NCBI GenBank assembly: GCA_034431435.1
Contig: DAOUDG010000028.1
Location: forward strand, 1 to 45,291
Length of the DNA: 45,291 nt
Origin: JAHCIE01 sp034431435
GTDB lineage: Bacteria; Chloroflexota; Anaerolineae; Epilineales; JAHCIE01
Reading direction: 5' to 3'
The notes under the pieces were generated by a model. It saw nothing but the letters and a program-made list of their open reading frames with translations. It made no database searches and was not told the origin of the DNA. The position numbers and the translations under genes were made by a program. Of the stretch, positions 1 through 8,843 are shown one piece after another. Positions within the stretch are counted from its first letter, which is position 1, and every line of letters begins with the position of its first letter.

Positions 1-1
1 G

Positions 2-121
2 CTGGGCGAGGCGAGGCGGGAGGTGCAGCGCTGCCACCGTCGCCATCTCATCGACTGGCTCTCGAACCACCTTGCGGCGGGCGGTTCGCGTGACGCCTTG
101 TATCGTCGTCTCGCCGCCTAA
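2..121 (+). CDS. C-terminal fragment of an unidentified protein (5' end outside window)
   Basis: An open frame enters from the left edge and ends at a TAA at 119-121, giving the last 39 residues of a protein. The tail is Arg/Leu-rich with a short amphipathic helix (HLIDWLSNHL), as in the C-terminal helix of many soluble proteins. There is too little sequence to name a family. It is read in the same direction as the glutamate synthase gene, but a strong promoter of its own lies between them (148-176), so they are probably separate transcription units. Confidence 0.5.
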   Translation: MGEARREVQRCHRRHLIDWLSNHLAAGGSRDALYRRLAA

Positions 122-147
122 TTGTTAAATCTGCAAGGATAGAGTGG

Positions 148-176
148 TTGACAGCACACGACGATCTTGATATAAT
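148..176 (+). promoter_or_regulatory. Consensus sigma-70 promoter of gltB
   Basis: A perfect -35 box TTGACA (148-153), a 17-bp spacer and a perfect -10 box TATAAT (171-176). Transcription should begin near 183, leaving a leader of about 160 nt before the gltB start codon at 342. The leader contains GAGAGA (222-227) facing TCTCTC (249-254) and a 6-bp hairpin CGCGCA/TGCGCG (290-295/301-306). I recognise no known riboswitch in it. Confidence 0.85.
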
Positions 177-341
177 GGTCGGACATCCTTGTCCCCAGGC
201 CAGGCAGAATCGCCGTGGATTGAGAGAAGTCCCCTTGATGTACTAACGTCTCTCCGCTGAGACTCATCCGCGACGCCGACGGTCGCCCGCGCGCATTCCC
301 TGCGCGTCTGGCGGCCTTGTCTTATTTTTCAGGAGCGACGC

Positions 342-3300
342 ATGGACCCTCATCAGACCCTTCCCGACATCCCCGACCAGAGCATCCTTCGCCGTACCCT
401 GTATGATCCCTGGTTCGAGCACGATGCGTGCGGCATCGGCTTTGTCGCCGATGTCGAGGGCCGCGCCAGCCACGCCATCCTCAGCCAGGGCTTGCAGGCG
501 TTGAGTAACCTGGCTCACCGTGGGGCCGTGGCCGCCGACGGCAAGACTGGCGACGGCGCGGGCGTCCTGACACAGTTGCCGCGCAAGTTGCTAGCCCGCG
601 AGGCTGCCCGCCTGGGCTGGGATGGCTCGCCCGACGATCTCGCCGCTGGGGTCTTCTTCCTGCCGCGCCGCAAGTGGGCCGAGCAGGGCCGCTGTCGTGA
701 TATCATCGAGGCGACGCTAGACCGCCACGAGTTGCCCTTCCTGGGCTGGCGGCAGGTTCCCATCAGCGTCGCGGCCCTCGGTCAGCGCGCCGCCGACACC
801 CGCCCCGACATCCAGCACGCCCTCATCGCCCGCCCCGCCCACTGTCAGAATCCGATGGAGTTTGAGCGCGCCCTGTACCTGGCCCGCCGCGACATCGAGG
901 CGCAGGCGCAGCGCGAGGGCATCCAGGGCTTCTATGTCCCCTCGATGAGCTGTCGCACCATTGTGTATAAGGGTCTCTTCGTCGCCCCGCAACTGCCCGA
1001 GTTCTACCTCGACCTGCAAAACCCCGACTACGAAACTGCCATCACCGTCTTCCACCAACGCTACAGCACCAACACCTTCCCCAACTGGGAACGCGCCCAA
1101 CCATTTCGCGGCGTGTGCCACAATGGCGAGATCAATACCCTGCAAGGCAACATCAACTGGATGCGCGCCCGCGAGGCCGACCTGGCCTCCCCCGTCTGGG
1201 GCGCGAGCATCAACCTCCTCAAGCCAGTCATCGACCTGAGCGGCTCCGACTCGGCCATGCTCGACAACGCCCTGGAGCTACTCAATCTGTCGGGCCGCGC
1301 GATGCCCCACGCCCTGACAATGCTCGTCCCCGAGGCCTGGGAAAAGCTCGATCTGCCGCCCGCCTGGCGCGACTTCTACGCCTACCACGCCGGCATGATG
1401 GAGCCGTGGGACGGCCCCGCCGCCCTCACCTTCACCGACGGCACAGTCGTCGGCACGCTCCTGGACCGTAACGGCCTCCGCCCCGCCCGCTATCTCGTGA
1501 CCCACGATGGCCTTGTCGTGGCCGCTTCGGAGGCGGGCGTGCTGCCCATCGCCGAAGAGCGCATCGTCCACAAGGGCAAGCTCGGCCCCGGCCAGATCAT
1601 CGTCGTTGACACCGCGCGCCACGCCATCCTTCACAACGAGGCCCTGAAGGATGAGCTGGCCGCCCGTCAGCCCTACGGCGAGTGGGTCCGCGCCGGCGTC
1701 CAGCGTCTGGTCGAGACTGAGTGTGACCCGCTGCCCCTGGGCGCGGGCACGCTTACCACCCTCCAGGCCGCCTTCGGCTACACCTCAGAAGAACTGACCG
1801 CCGTCCTGCGCCCCATGATCCAGGACGCTGCCGAGGCCGTGGGCAGCATGGGGGATGACACGCCCCACGCGGTCCTGTCCGACAAGTACCGCCCCCTCTA
1901 CAACTACTTCAAGCAGCGTTTCGCCGAGGTCACCAACCCACCCATCGACCCGCTCCGCGAGGAGCAAGTAATGTCATTGGGCGTGCGGTTGGGTCGCCGC
2001 CCGAATGTCCTCGCCGAAGGGCCGGAGCATGCCCACCTGCTGCACCTCGACAGCCCCTTCCTGACCGATCAGCAGGTTGCCGCGCTGCGCTGTCACCCCG
2101 ATGAGGCCTTCCAGAGCGTGACCGTCCGCGCCCTGTTCAAGGTGGACGTAGGGCGCGACAGCCTGGAACGATCGGTGGCGACCATGTGCTCCCAGGCCAT
2201 CCAGGCCGTCAAGGAGGGCAAGGGCATCGTCATCATCTCCGACCGCGGCGTCGACCGTCACCATGCCCCCATCCCCATGCTGCTGGCCATGGGCGCGGTT
2301 CATCACGCCCTGCTACGCCAGGGCCTGCGCATGCGCGCCTCCATCATCGCCGAGACCGGCGAGGCGCGCGAGGTCCATCACCTGGCGACTCTCATCGGTT
2401 ACGGGGCCAATGCCGTCAACCCGTACCTCGCCCTCGCCACGGCTCGCCATATCGCCGAAGACGGCCACCTGCGCAACAAGGGCGTCGACCCGACGAAGGC
2501 GACCGAGGCATTCATCCACGCCGCCGAGAAGGGCGTGCTCAAGATCATGAGCAAGATGGGCATCGCCACCGTGGATGCCTACTGCGGCGCGCAGATCTTC
2601 GAGGCCATCGGCCTCGACACCGAGGTCGTCGAGCGCTGCTTCACCCATACGCCGTGCCGTACCGGCGGCGTCAGCTTCCGCACCCTGGCCGACCGCCAGT
2701 TGCAACTTCACAAGACCGCCTTCGCCGCCGATGGTGAGGATGCCAAGCTCGACAACCCCGGCTTCTACAAGTTCAAGAAGGGGGGCGAGTACCACGCCAT
2801 CAACCCGGCCTCAGTCCAGGCCCTCCAGAAGGCCGTCATGCACCCCGGCGCGCTCAACGGCGAGTTCGACGAGGGCTACCGCCTGTACAAGGTCTTCTCC
2901 AGCATGGTCAGCCGCCCGCCGCGCCCGGCCGAGCCGCGCGACCTCATGGAGTGGAAGACGCGCCCCTCGATTCCTGTGGAGGAGGTCGAGCCGGCTCACG
3001 CCATCCTGCGCCGCTTCTCCTCAGCCGCCATGTCCATCGGCGCGCTTAGCCCCGAGGCCCACGGAACCGTGGCGACGGCCATGACCCGCCTGGGTGGCCT
3101 GAGCAACTCCGGCGAAGGCGGCGAGATTCCCACTCGCTACGGAACCGAGGCCAATAGCGGCATCAAGCAGGTCGCCAGCGGCCGCTTCGGCGTCACGCCC
3201 TCGTATCTCATCAACGCCGACGAGCTGCAAATCAAGATGGCCCAGGGGTCGAAGCCCGGCGAGGGCGGCCAGTTGCCCGGCCACAAAGTCACCGTCGAGA

Positions 3301-4946
3301 TCGCCCGCATCCGTCACACCATGCCCGGCGTGGCCCTCATCTCGCCACCACCCCACCACGACATCTACTCCATCGAAGACCTGGCCCAGCTCATCTTCGA
3401 CCTGCGCCAGATCAACCCTCGCGCTCGTATCAGCGTCAAGCTCGTCGCCGAGGCCGGCGTCGGAACCGTGGCAGCGGGTGTGGTCAAAGGCGGCGCAGAT
3501 GTCGTCGTCGTGTCGGGTCACTCCGGCGGCACCGGCGCGTCGCCCCTATCGTCCATCAAGAACGCGGGCCTGCCCTGGGAAATCGGCCTGGCCGAGACCC
3601 AGCAAACCCTCATCATCAACGGCCTGCGCGACCGGGCCATCCTGCGCACCGACGGCGGCCTGCGCACCGGCCGCGACGTCATCATCGCCGCCCTACTCGG
3701 CGCGGACGAGTTCTCCTTCGGCACGCTCGCCCTGGTTGCGGCCGGCTGCCTGATGGCCCGCGCCTGCCACACCAACACCTGCCCCGTCGGCATCGCCACC
3801 CAGGACCCCGCCCTGCGCGCCAAGTTCCCCGGCACGCCGGAGATGGTGATGGCCTACTTCCTGTACCTGGCTCAGGAGGTGCGCGAGTTGCTGGCCGAGA
3901 TGGGCGCGCACTCCCTGGACGAGATCATCGGCCGTACCGACCTGCTACGCCAGACCCAGACCGGCCTGGCCGCCGCCGACCTGCTGGACCTCTCGCCGGT
4001 GCTGGAGATGGTCGACCCCCACTCCCTGCGCCCCACGCGCCACGTACCGCGCCCCGACCTGGACCCGCCCGCTCCCAGCGGCTTGCAGCAATCCCTGGTC
4101 GACGACGCGGCGTGCGCCCTGGACCGCGAGGCTCCTGTTCACCTGCGCTACCCCATCGCCAACACCGAGCGCACCATCGGCGCGACCCTGGCCGGCGAGA
4201 TCGCCCGCCGCTGCGGCGACGACGGCCTGCCGCCGGGCACCGTCCGCCTCGACTTCGACGGCACAGCCGGCCAGAGCTTCGGCGCGTTCGGCATCGAGGG
4301 CATGGTTCTCCGCCTGACCGGCGAGGCCAACGACTACGTGGGCAAGGGTCTCAGCGGCGGCGAGATCGCCATCCGCCCCAGCCCCAGGGCCACCTACGAG
4401 TGGAGCCAGAACACCATCGTTGGCAACACGTGCCTGTACGGCGCAACCGGCGGCGCGCTATACGCGGCCGGGCGCGCGGGCGAGCGTTTCGCCGTCCGCA
4501 ACTCCGGCGCGGTGGCCGTCGTCGAGGGCGTGGGCGACCACGGCTGCGAGTACATGACCGGCGGCGTCGTGCTGGTCCTCGGCCCGACCGGCCGCAACTT
4601 CGGCGCGGGCATGACCGGCGGCGTCGCCTACATTCTGGACGAGACAGGCGCGTTCCCGGCCCGCCTCAACAGCCAACTGGTGCGCCTGGAGCGGTTGGAG
4701 AAGTCCGACGACGTGCTGGCGGTGCGCTCGCTGCTCAAGCAGCACTTCGAGCGGACCGAAAGCCCGCTGGCGTGGCGGCTGCTGGCCCGCTGGGCCGAGA
4801 CCCGCGACAGGTTCTGGAAGATCGCGCCGAAGGAAACCGCCGGCCGCCAGATGAACGAGGACGAAGGAACCCACGCCGACTGGCCCAGCACCGACGGCGG
4901 CCTGACCGCCGTCGCCAGCGTCGTCATGGGCCGCCGCGTGGGGTAG
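342..4946 (+). CDS. gltB: Glutamate synthase, large (alpha) subunit
   Basis: Converts 2-oxoglutarate and the glutamine amide nitrogen to glutamate in the cytoplasm. The 1534-residue length fits the whole family architecture. The order is a class II glutaminase domain with nucleophile Cys30 after a 29-residue propeptide (HDACGIGFV), a central domain, an FMN-binding synthase domain (about 850-1200), then the C-terminal GXGXG beta-helix domain (about 1270-1500, with repeated GG motifs). The 3Fe-4S cluster ligands are visible as C-x5-C-x4-C (Cys1136, Cys1142, Cys1147, ending in CPVGIA). AGGAG at 331-335 sits 6 nt before the ATG. No small NADPH-binding subunit (gltD) lies next to it, so the electron donor is either a distant GltD or ferredoxin. 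I cannot tell which from this window. Confidence 0.97.
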   Translation: MDPHQTLPDIPDQSILRRTLYDPWFEHDACGIGFVADVEGRASHAILSQGLQALSNLAHRGAVAADGKTGDGAGVLTQLPRKLLAREAARLGWDGSPDDLAAGVFFLPRRKWAEQGRCRDIIEATLDRHELPFLGWRQVPISVAALGQRAADTRPDIQHALIARPAHCQNPMEFERALYLARRDIEAQAQREGIQGFYVPSMSCRTIVYKGLFVAPQLPEFYLDLQNPDYETAITVFHQRYSTNTFPNWERAQPFRGVCHNGEINTLQGNINWMRAREADLASPVWGASINLLKPVIDLSGSDSAMLDNALELLNLSGRAMPHALTMLVPEAWEKLDLPPAWRDFYAYHAGMMEPWDGPAALTFTDGTVVGTLLDRNGLRPARYLVTHDGLVVAASEAGVLPIAEERIVHKGKLGPGQIIVVDTARHAILHNEALKDELAARQPYGEWVRAGVQRLVETECDPLPLGAGTLTTLQAAFGYTSEELTAVLRPMIQDAAEAVGSMGDDTPHAVLSDKYRPLYNYFKQRFAEVTNPPIDPLREEQVMSLGVRLGRRPNVLAEGPEHAHLLHLDSPFLTDQQVAALRCHPDEAFQSVTVRALFKVDVGRDSLERSVATMCSQAIQAVKEGKGIVIISDRGVDRHHAPIPMLLAMGAVHHALLRQGLRMRASIIAETGEAREVHHLATLIGYGANAVNPYLALATARHIAEDGHLRNKGVDPTKATEAFIHAAEKGVLKIMSKMGIATVDAYCGAQIFEAIGLDTEVVERCFTHTPCRTGGVSFRTLADRQLQLHKTAFAADGEDAKLDNPGFYKFKKGGEYHAINPASVQALQKAVMHPGALNGEFDEGYRLYKVFSSMVSRPPRPAEPRDLMEWKTRPSIPVEEVEPAHAILRRFSSAAMSIGALSPEAHGTVATAMTRLGGLSNSGEGGEIPTRYGTEANSGIKQVASGRFGVTPSYLINADELQIKMAQGSKPGEGGQLPGHKVTVEIARIRHTMPGVALISPPPHHDIYSIEDLAQLIFDLRQINPRARISVKLVAEAGVGTVAAGVVKGGADVVVVSGHSGGTGASPLSSIKNAGLPWEIGLAETQQTLIINGLRDRAILRTDGGLRTGRDVIIAALLGADEFSFGTLALVAAGCLMARACHTNTCPVGIATQDPALRAKFPGTPEMVMAYFLYLAQEVRELLAEMGAHSLDEIIGRTDLLRQTQTGLAAADLLDLSPVLEMVDPHSLRPTRHVPRPDLDPPAPSGLQQSLVDDAACALDREAPVHLRYPIANTERTIGATLAGEIARRCGDDGLPPGTVRLDFDGTAGQSFGAFGIEGMVLRLTGEANDYVGKGLSGGEIAIRPSPRATYEWSQNTIVGNTCLYGATGGALYAAGRAGERFAVRNSGAVAVVEGVGDHGCEYMTGGVVLVLGPTGRNFGAGMTGGVAYILDETGAFPARLNSQLVRLERLEKSDDVLAVRSLLKQHFERTESPLAWRLLARWAETRDRFWKIAPKETAGRQMNEDEGTHADWPSTDGGLTAVASVVMGRRVG

Positions 4947-4970
4947 CGAGCAGAGCGGTGAAGGGACGTA

Positions 4971-5012
4971 TGACGAAGGACCAAGGGGAATGCTTTCCTT
5001 GGTCCTTCGTCA
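4971..5012 (+). terminator. 16-bp perfect hairpin downstream of gltB
   Basis: Arms at 4971-4986 and 4997-5012 are exact reverse complements (TGACGAAGGACCAAGG), with a 10-nt loop. The stem starts 25 nt after the gltB stop and precedes the next gene's Shine-Dalgarno. There is no U-run after it, so it may act as a transcript 3'-end stabiliser or boundary as much as an intrinsic terminator. The arm is internally reiterated (GAAGGAC/CAAGG), a style shared by other intergenic palindromes in this window. Confidence 0.6.
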
Positions 5013-5084
5013 CGAGAACGTGCCGCCTCATCTGGACATTCGGCCTCGATGCGCCTAGAATCGGACGGCCATCCAGGAGGTCGC

Positions 5085-5762
5085 ATGCCGCCCTTTATCC
5101 CACTTGCCTTCGAGCGCCTCTCGCCCGCCGACAGTCTCGCCCGCGCCGAGGCGTTCTACGCCACCCTGAACCGCCGCCGCTCGGTACGTCAGTTCTCGTC
5201 GGACCCGTTGCCGCCGGGCCTGGTCGAGACCCTCATCCACGCGGCGGGGACTGCACCCTCTGGGGCCAATCAGCAGCCGTGGCGCTTCGTCGTCGTGACC
5301 GATGCCGACCTCAAGCGGCGGCTACGCGCGGCGGCCGAGGCTGAGGAGCGTGAGTTCTACGCCCACCGCGCCACCGCCGAGTGGCTGGCCGACCTGGAAC
5401 CCCTGGGCACCGACTGGCGCAAGCCGTTCCTGGAAGATGCGCCGGTCATCGTCGTCGTCTTTCGCATCGACTACGAGCGTATCGGCGGCCAGGTGCGCAA
5501 GCATTATTACGTCAACGAGTCGGTGGGCATCGCCGTCGGCCTGTTCCTGGCTGCCGCGCACACGGCAGGCCTGGCGACGCTGACCCACACCCCCAGCCCC
5601 ATGGGCTTCCTGAACGGTTTGCTGGGCCGACCGGCCAATGAGCGGCCCTTCGTCGTCATCCCCCTGGGCTACCCGGCCGTCGATGCCGTCGTGCCCGACA
5701 TTCAACGCAAGCCCCTCGACGCCATCGTCCAGTACAACGATGCTGCCCACGAGCCGAGCTGA
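5085..5762 (+). CDS. Nitroreductase-family flavoprotein, iodotyrosine deiodinase-like
   Basis: A 225-residue FMN-dependent protein of the nitroreductase superfamily. RRRSVRQFS at 30-38 and APSGANQQPW at 57-66 are the family's FMN-binding signatures. The C-terminal stretch (LLGRPANERP, VPDIQRKPLD) closely resembles animal and bacterial iodotyrosine deiodinases (IYD) as I recall them, rather than classical NfsA/NfsB. Aligning by eye, the three lid residues that hold the zwitterion of halotyrosine in IYD are present as Glu88, Tyr92 and Lys113. That suggests reductive dehalogenation of halotyrosines or a related phenol, but substrate is inference. An in-frame ATG exists upstream at 5049. I chose 5085 because AGGAGG (5075-5080) lies 4 nt before it. 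The gene is 18 nt from the following thioesterase and probably co-transcribed with it. Confidence 0.9.
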   Translation: MPPFIPLAFERLSPADSLARAEAFYATLNRRRSVRQFSSDPLPPGLVETLIHAAGTAPSGANQQPWRFVVVTDADLKRRLRAAAEAEEREFYAHRATAEWLADLEPLGTDWRKPFLEDAPVIVVVFRIDYERIGGQVRKHYYVNESVGIAVGLFLAAAHTAGLATLTHTPSPMGFLNGLLGRPANERPFVVIPLGYPAVDAVVPDIQRKPLDAIVQYNDAAHEPS

Positions 5763-5780
5763 GCCTTCCTCCCTGGAGCC

Positions 5781-6242
5781 ATGATGCAGCGACAACCCAG
5801 TTCCCGCATGTGCTTCTGCTGCGGGCGCGAAAACCCTATTGGCCTGCACCTACATTTCGATTACGACGGCGAGTACGTCTGGACCTCATTCACGCCGACC
5901 GAGGTCCACCAGGGCTACCCCGGCATCATGCACGGCGGTATCGCCTACGCCATTCTCGACGAGGTCATTGGCCGCACCGCCATCGCCCACGACCTGTGGG
6001 TGGTCACAGCCAGGATGGAGATTCGCTACCGCCAGCCCGTGCCGCTGGATCAGCCGCTCCGGGCGCGAGGCGAGATTCTGGACCGCAAGCGGCGACTGGC
6101 GACGGCGCGGGGCGAGATCATCCTCGCCGACGGCACAGTCGCCGTCGAGGCAACGGGGACCTTCGTCGAGGCCCCGCCCGATGTCAAGACCGCCTGGGAG
6201 GAGGAAGCCAAACACTGGTGGGTGGACGAGCCGGTCTCGTAG
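5781..6242 (+). CDS. Hotdog-fold PaaI-type thioesterase
   Basis: A 153-residue single-hotdog protein. The N-terminus carries a Cys-rich motif (MCFCCGRENPIGL) common in PaaI-type 4HBT proteins, followed by the MHGGIAYAILDE segment (about residues 50-61). There the HGG turn and the acidic residue at the start of the long helix form the acyl-CoA thioesterase site. The likely role is hydrolysis of a small or aromatic acyl-CoA in the cytoplasm; the substrate cannot be read. The start is one of two adjacent ATGs (5781/5784) behind GGAG at 5774-5777. It follows the IYD-like gene by 18 nt and converges on the M50 protease gene, whose stop is only 17 nt away. Confidence 0.88.
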   Translation: MMQRQPSSRMCFCCGRENPIGLHLHFDYDGEYVWTSFTPTEVHQGYPGIMHGGIAYAILDEVIGRTAIAHDLWVVTARMEIRYRQPVPLDQPLRARGEILDRKRRLATARGEIILADGTVAVEATGTFVEAPPDVKTAWEEEAKHWWVDEPVS

Positions 6243-6259
6243 CGACAGCTTTGGCCCGG

Positions 6260-7366
6260 CTAGGGCAGCGGGCGCGGCGAGAAAGTCAGCAGCAGGAGTA
6301 GGGCCGCCACCAGCGTCCACCCCCGCCGCCGCGAATCGAGGGGCGTGATGTCGTCCTGGGGCGCGGGATGGCGCAGCCCGATGAGCAGCGTCAGCACGGC
6401 GTAGACGGCCCACGTCGGCGCAAAGGGGATGAGCAGCACCAGCCCGCCCCAGGTGGCCCGCGCCAACCACACGGCGCGGGGACCGAGGGCCGCATAAGCC
6501 AGGTGGCCGCCGTCGAGCTGGCCGATGGGCAGCAGATTGATGGCCGTCACCAGCAGCCCCAGCCAGGCGGCGAACAGCAGCGGCGTGAGCCAATCGACCT
6601 GCATGCCGTCGGCGAGCGACCCGCGCAGCAACCGCGCCAACCCGCTCGCCACGAGCGGCGGCTGCACCGCAACGGGCAGCGCGGCCAGGGGCGCAGTGAG
6701 CAGGCCCACCACCAGGATGGGAAGCGCGACGGCCAGCCCCGCCAGCGGCCCCGCCAGAGCCACATCGAACAGGGCCGCGCGGCCGGGCACGGGCGAGGGC
6801 ATCGAGATGAACGCGCCCAGCGTGCCCAGCCCCAACGGCGGTGGCGGCGCGGGCAGAAAGTACGGCAGGCTGATGAGCAGACCGTGACGGCGGGCCACGA
6901 CGTAGTGTCCCATCTCGTGGGCGCCCAGGATGAGCAGTAAAGCCGCGGCAAAGGTGAGGCCCGCGCCACCGTGGTCGGCCAGCGCGTCCAGAATGCCGCC
7001 CACGCCGAAGGGCGCCGGCGCTGACCGCGCTGCCTGGAGTAGCGCGCCCGTGACGACCAGCGTCGCCGCCGTCAGCAGCAGCAAGCCCAGGTGCAGCCCC
7101 CAACGCCGTGGCGCGGGGACCACCTCAGCGGCGGGCACGGCGATCACCAGGTCATCGGCCCCCGCATCGGCCAGGAACGGCGCGTAGCCCAGACGGGCGA
7201 ATGGCGGCTGGAGGACCGTGAGAGCCTCGGCGGCCGGCGCCGTCAACCGGCCATAGAACCGCCACGTGCGGCCATCGGGACCGCGTCGAATGTCGCGCGG
7301 CTCGAACACGTCGGCCATATGGCTGCGCAGCTCGAGGGCCAGTGTATCAGCTTCGGGGTGGCGCAT
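6260..7366 (-). CDS. M50-family (site-2 protease-like) membrane metalloprotease
   Basis: A 368-residue polytopic zinc protease. HEMGH at 150-154 is the HExxH motif inside a membrane helix, and NLLPIGQLDGGH (277-288) supplies the third ligand Asp285 and the conserved N-x-x-P segment. About 85 soluble N-terminal residues precede the first membrane helix (about 91-110), and Pro-rich segments flank the active-site helix (SLPYFLPAPPPP). There is no PDZ domain, so it resembles the compact bacterial/plant EGY-like group rather than RseP. The likely function is intramembrane cleavage of a signalling protein, but no anti-sigma factor partner is adjacent. It is transcribed alone, convergent with the thioesterase and divergent from the UDG cluster. 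Confidence 0.9.
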   Translation of the reverse strand: MRHPEADTLALELRSHMADVFEPRDIRRGPDGRTWRFYGRLTAPAAEALTVLQPPFARLGYAPFLADAGADDLVIAVPAAEVVPAPRRWGLHLGLLLLTAATLVVTGALLQAARSAPAPFGVGGILDALADHGGAGLTFAAALLLILGAHEMGHYVVARRHGLLISLPYFLPAPPPPLGLGTLGAFISMPSPVPGRAALFDVALAGPLAGLAVALPILVVGLLTAPLAALPVAVQPPLVASGLARLLRGSLADGMQVDWLTPLLFAAWLGLLVTAINLLPIGQLDGGHLAYAALGPRAVWLARATWGGLVLLIPFAPTWAVYAVLTLLIGLRHPAPQDDITPLDSRRRGWTLVAALLLLLTFSPRPLP

Positions 7367-7462
7367 AAGGGAGAGATGGGAGAATAGCGATTGGAGACAC
7401 TAACGCCAGGGATCACTCAGGGCGCGGAGGCATTGTACTCACCGGAGGCGCAGACACCAAAT

Positions 7463-8110
7463 ATGACCGCACCCACTCTGTCGATGTCCGAGCGTCAGGT
7501 CGCGCTGGATGTCGTGCAGGCGCAGATTCGGGCCTGTCGCCTGTGTGCCGAGGCGGGTTACTTCGTCGGCGCGCCGGTGGTCACGGGGCGGGTGGACGCG
7601 CGGGTGATGCTCATCGGCCAGGCCCCCTCCGAAGCGGCGGCCCGCGAGGACCAGCCCTTCACCTGGCGCGACGGCCGGCCGCGCCCCCGCCTTTGGGACT
7701 GGTTGGCGAACGTCGGCTGGTCCGAAGAGGAGTTTCGCGCCCTGGCCTACCTGACGCCCGTGACCAAATGCTACCCCGGCCGCGCTCGCAGCGGCGAGGG
7801 CGACCGCCGCCCTACCGCCATGGAGGTGCGCCTGTGTGCGCCCTATCTTGATCGCGAATTGGCGCTGGTCGACCCCGACCTCATCCTCACTGTCGGCACA
7901 CTGGCCCTCACACGGCTGGGCGTCCGCGCCCGTCTCGACGATGTGGTTGGGCAGACGCTGACGCTTGCGATCGCACAGCGCGACCGCCTCGTCATCCCGC
8001 TGCCTCACCCCTCCGGCGTGAGCCGCTGGCTCAACGCCCCCCACCAGCAGGCTCGGCTGGCGGCGGCGCTGGAGCGAGTACGAGAAGCGCGCGGCCAGCT
8101 TGGTTTGTAG
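7463..8110 (+). CDS. Uracil-DNA glycosylase superfamily protein (family 4/5-like, Fe-S)
   Basis: A 215-residue protein with the arrangement of Fe-S-containing UDGs. Four cysteines are spaced like the cluster ligands (Cys25, Cys28, Cys103, Cys125). The motif-A position reads GQAPS (52-56), and the DNA-intercalation motif is HPSG near residue 180. It should excise uracil or a related base during repair. The motif-A Glu of canonical family 4 (GEAPG) is Gln here, so base specificity may differ. Start choice is uncertain: ATG 7463 follows GGAGG (7443-7447) at long spacing, while a TTG at 7391 with GGGAG 8 nt upstream would add 24 unremarkable residues. It begins a same-strand run with the TRIC channel and threonine dehydratase genes. 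Confidence 0.85.
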   Translation: MTAPTLSMSERQVALDVVQAQIRACRLCAEAGYFVGAPVVTGRVDARVMLIGQAPSEAAAREDQPFTWRDGRPRPRLWDWLANVGWSEEEFRALAYLTPVTKCYPGRARSGEGDRRPTAMEVRLCAPYLDRELALVDPDLILTVGTLALTRLGVRARLDDVVGQTLTLAIAQRDRLVIPLPHPSGVSRWLNAPHQQARLAAALERVREARGQLGL

Positions 8111-8138
8111 CATGGCCCCCTGGGGCGAGGTAGGTCCT

Positions 8139-8843
8139 ATGCCCATCACACCCTTCTCCGTTCCGTTAGCTCTGGATGTCATCGCCGTGATCCTGTGGGC
8201 GTTGAGCGGGGCCATCGTCGCGACGCGGCGCGGCTTCGACCTGGTCGGCGTGTTTGCCATTGCCGTTGTGGCCTCGACGGGTGGCAGCATCATCCGCGAC
8301 GGCCTGTTCTTGCAGCGCACCCCGCCGGTGGCTACCAATCCCGCCTATCTGCCAGCGATCCTCATTGTCTCCCTGGGCGTGATTCCCTTCAACCACTTGA
8401 TTCAACGTTGGCGCTTCCTGGACCAGGGCGTCGGCATCATCGACGCCATCGGGACGCCGGCCTTCACCGTCCTGGGTACGGGCCTGGCCCTGGCAGCCGG
8501 CGCCACCGTGCCGGGCGCGATGCTCATCGGGACCCTCAACGGCATCGGCGGCGGCATCCTCCGCGATATGTTGGTCGGTGACACCCCCGAAGTCTTCCGC
8601 CCCGGCCAGTTCAACGCCCTTGTCGCCGTCCTGGCCTCGGGCCTGTACATTCTGCTGCTACAAGTTCTGGGCGCGTCCGACGCTCTCGCCGCGTGGCTGA
8701 CCGTCGGCGCCTATTTTCTCACGCGCGTGCTGACGATTCGCTACAACTGGCACACTGTCGCCATGCAAGACGTCGATTACCCGGTGATTCCCGACAAATA
8801 CCTGCCTCGCCGCATCTTCCCGCGCCGAAAGGACGACTCGTGA
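8139..8843 (+). CDS. TRIC-type (UPF0126) trimeric cation channel family membrane protein
   Basis: A 234-residue integral membrane protein with about seven hydrophobic helices. It shows an internal duplication in which each half has the glycine-rich family motif ending in Arg-Asp: STGGSIIRDGLF in the first repeat and GIGGGILRDMLV in the second. Bacterial members are homologues of trimeric intracellular cation channels conducting K+/Na+. I chose ATG 8139 because GAGGTAGG (8127-8134) lies just before it; an in-frame ATG at 8112 would add 9 residues. The stop codon overlaps the start of the threonine dehydratase gene (GTGA), indicating translational coupling without implying a shared function. 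Confidence 0.88.
   Translation: MPITPFSVPLALDVIAVILWALSGAIVATRRGFDLVGVFAIAVVASTGGSIIRDGLFLQRTPPVATNPAYLPAILIVSLGVIPFNHLIQRWRFLDQGVGIIDAIGTPAFTVLGTGLALAAGATVPGAMLIGTLNGIGGGILRDMLVGDTPEVFRPGQFNALVAVLASGLYILLLQVLGASDALAAWLTVGAYFLTRVLTIRYNWHTVAMQDVDYPVIPDKYLPRRIFPRRKDDS

Noticed and set aside
122..341. Glutamine-type riboswitch in the gltB leader
   Set aside because: The leader is about 160 nt and has small stems, but none of the conserved glutamine-riboswitch blocks is recognisable.
4112..5344. Long alternate-frame Arg-rich frame over the gltB 3' end
   Set aside because: Composition is the shifted-frame signature of GC-rich DNA (Arg/Pro/Gly-rich). It conflicts with the intact GXGXG domain of gltB and the next gene.
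7391..7462. TTG start for the UDG-like protein
   Set aside because: It has a plausible GGGAG, but it adds 24 residues without family similarity. Kept only as an alternative.
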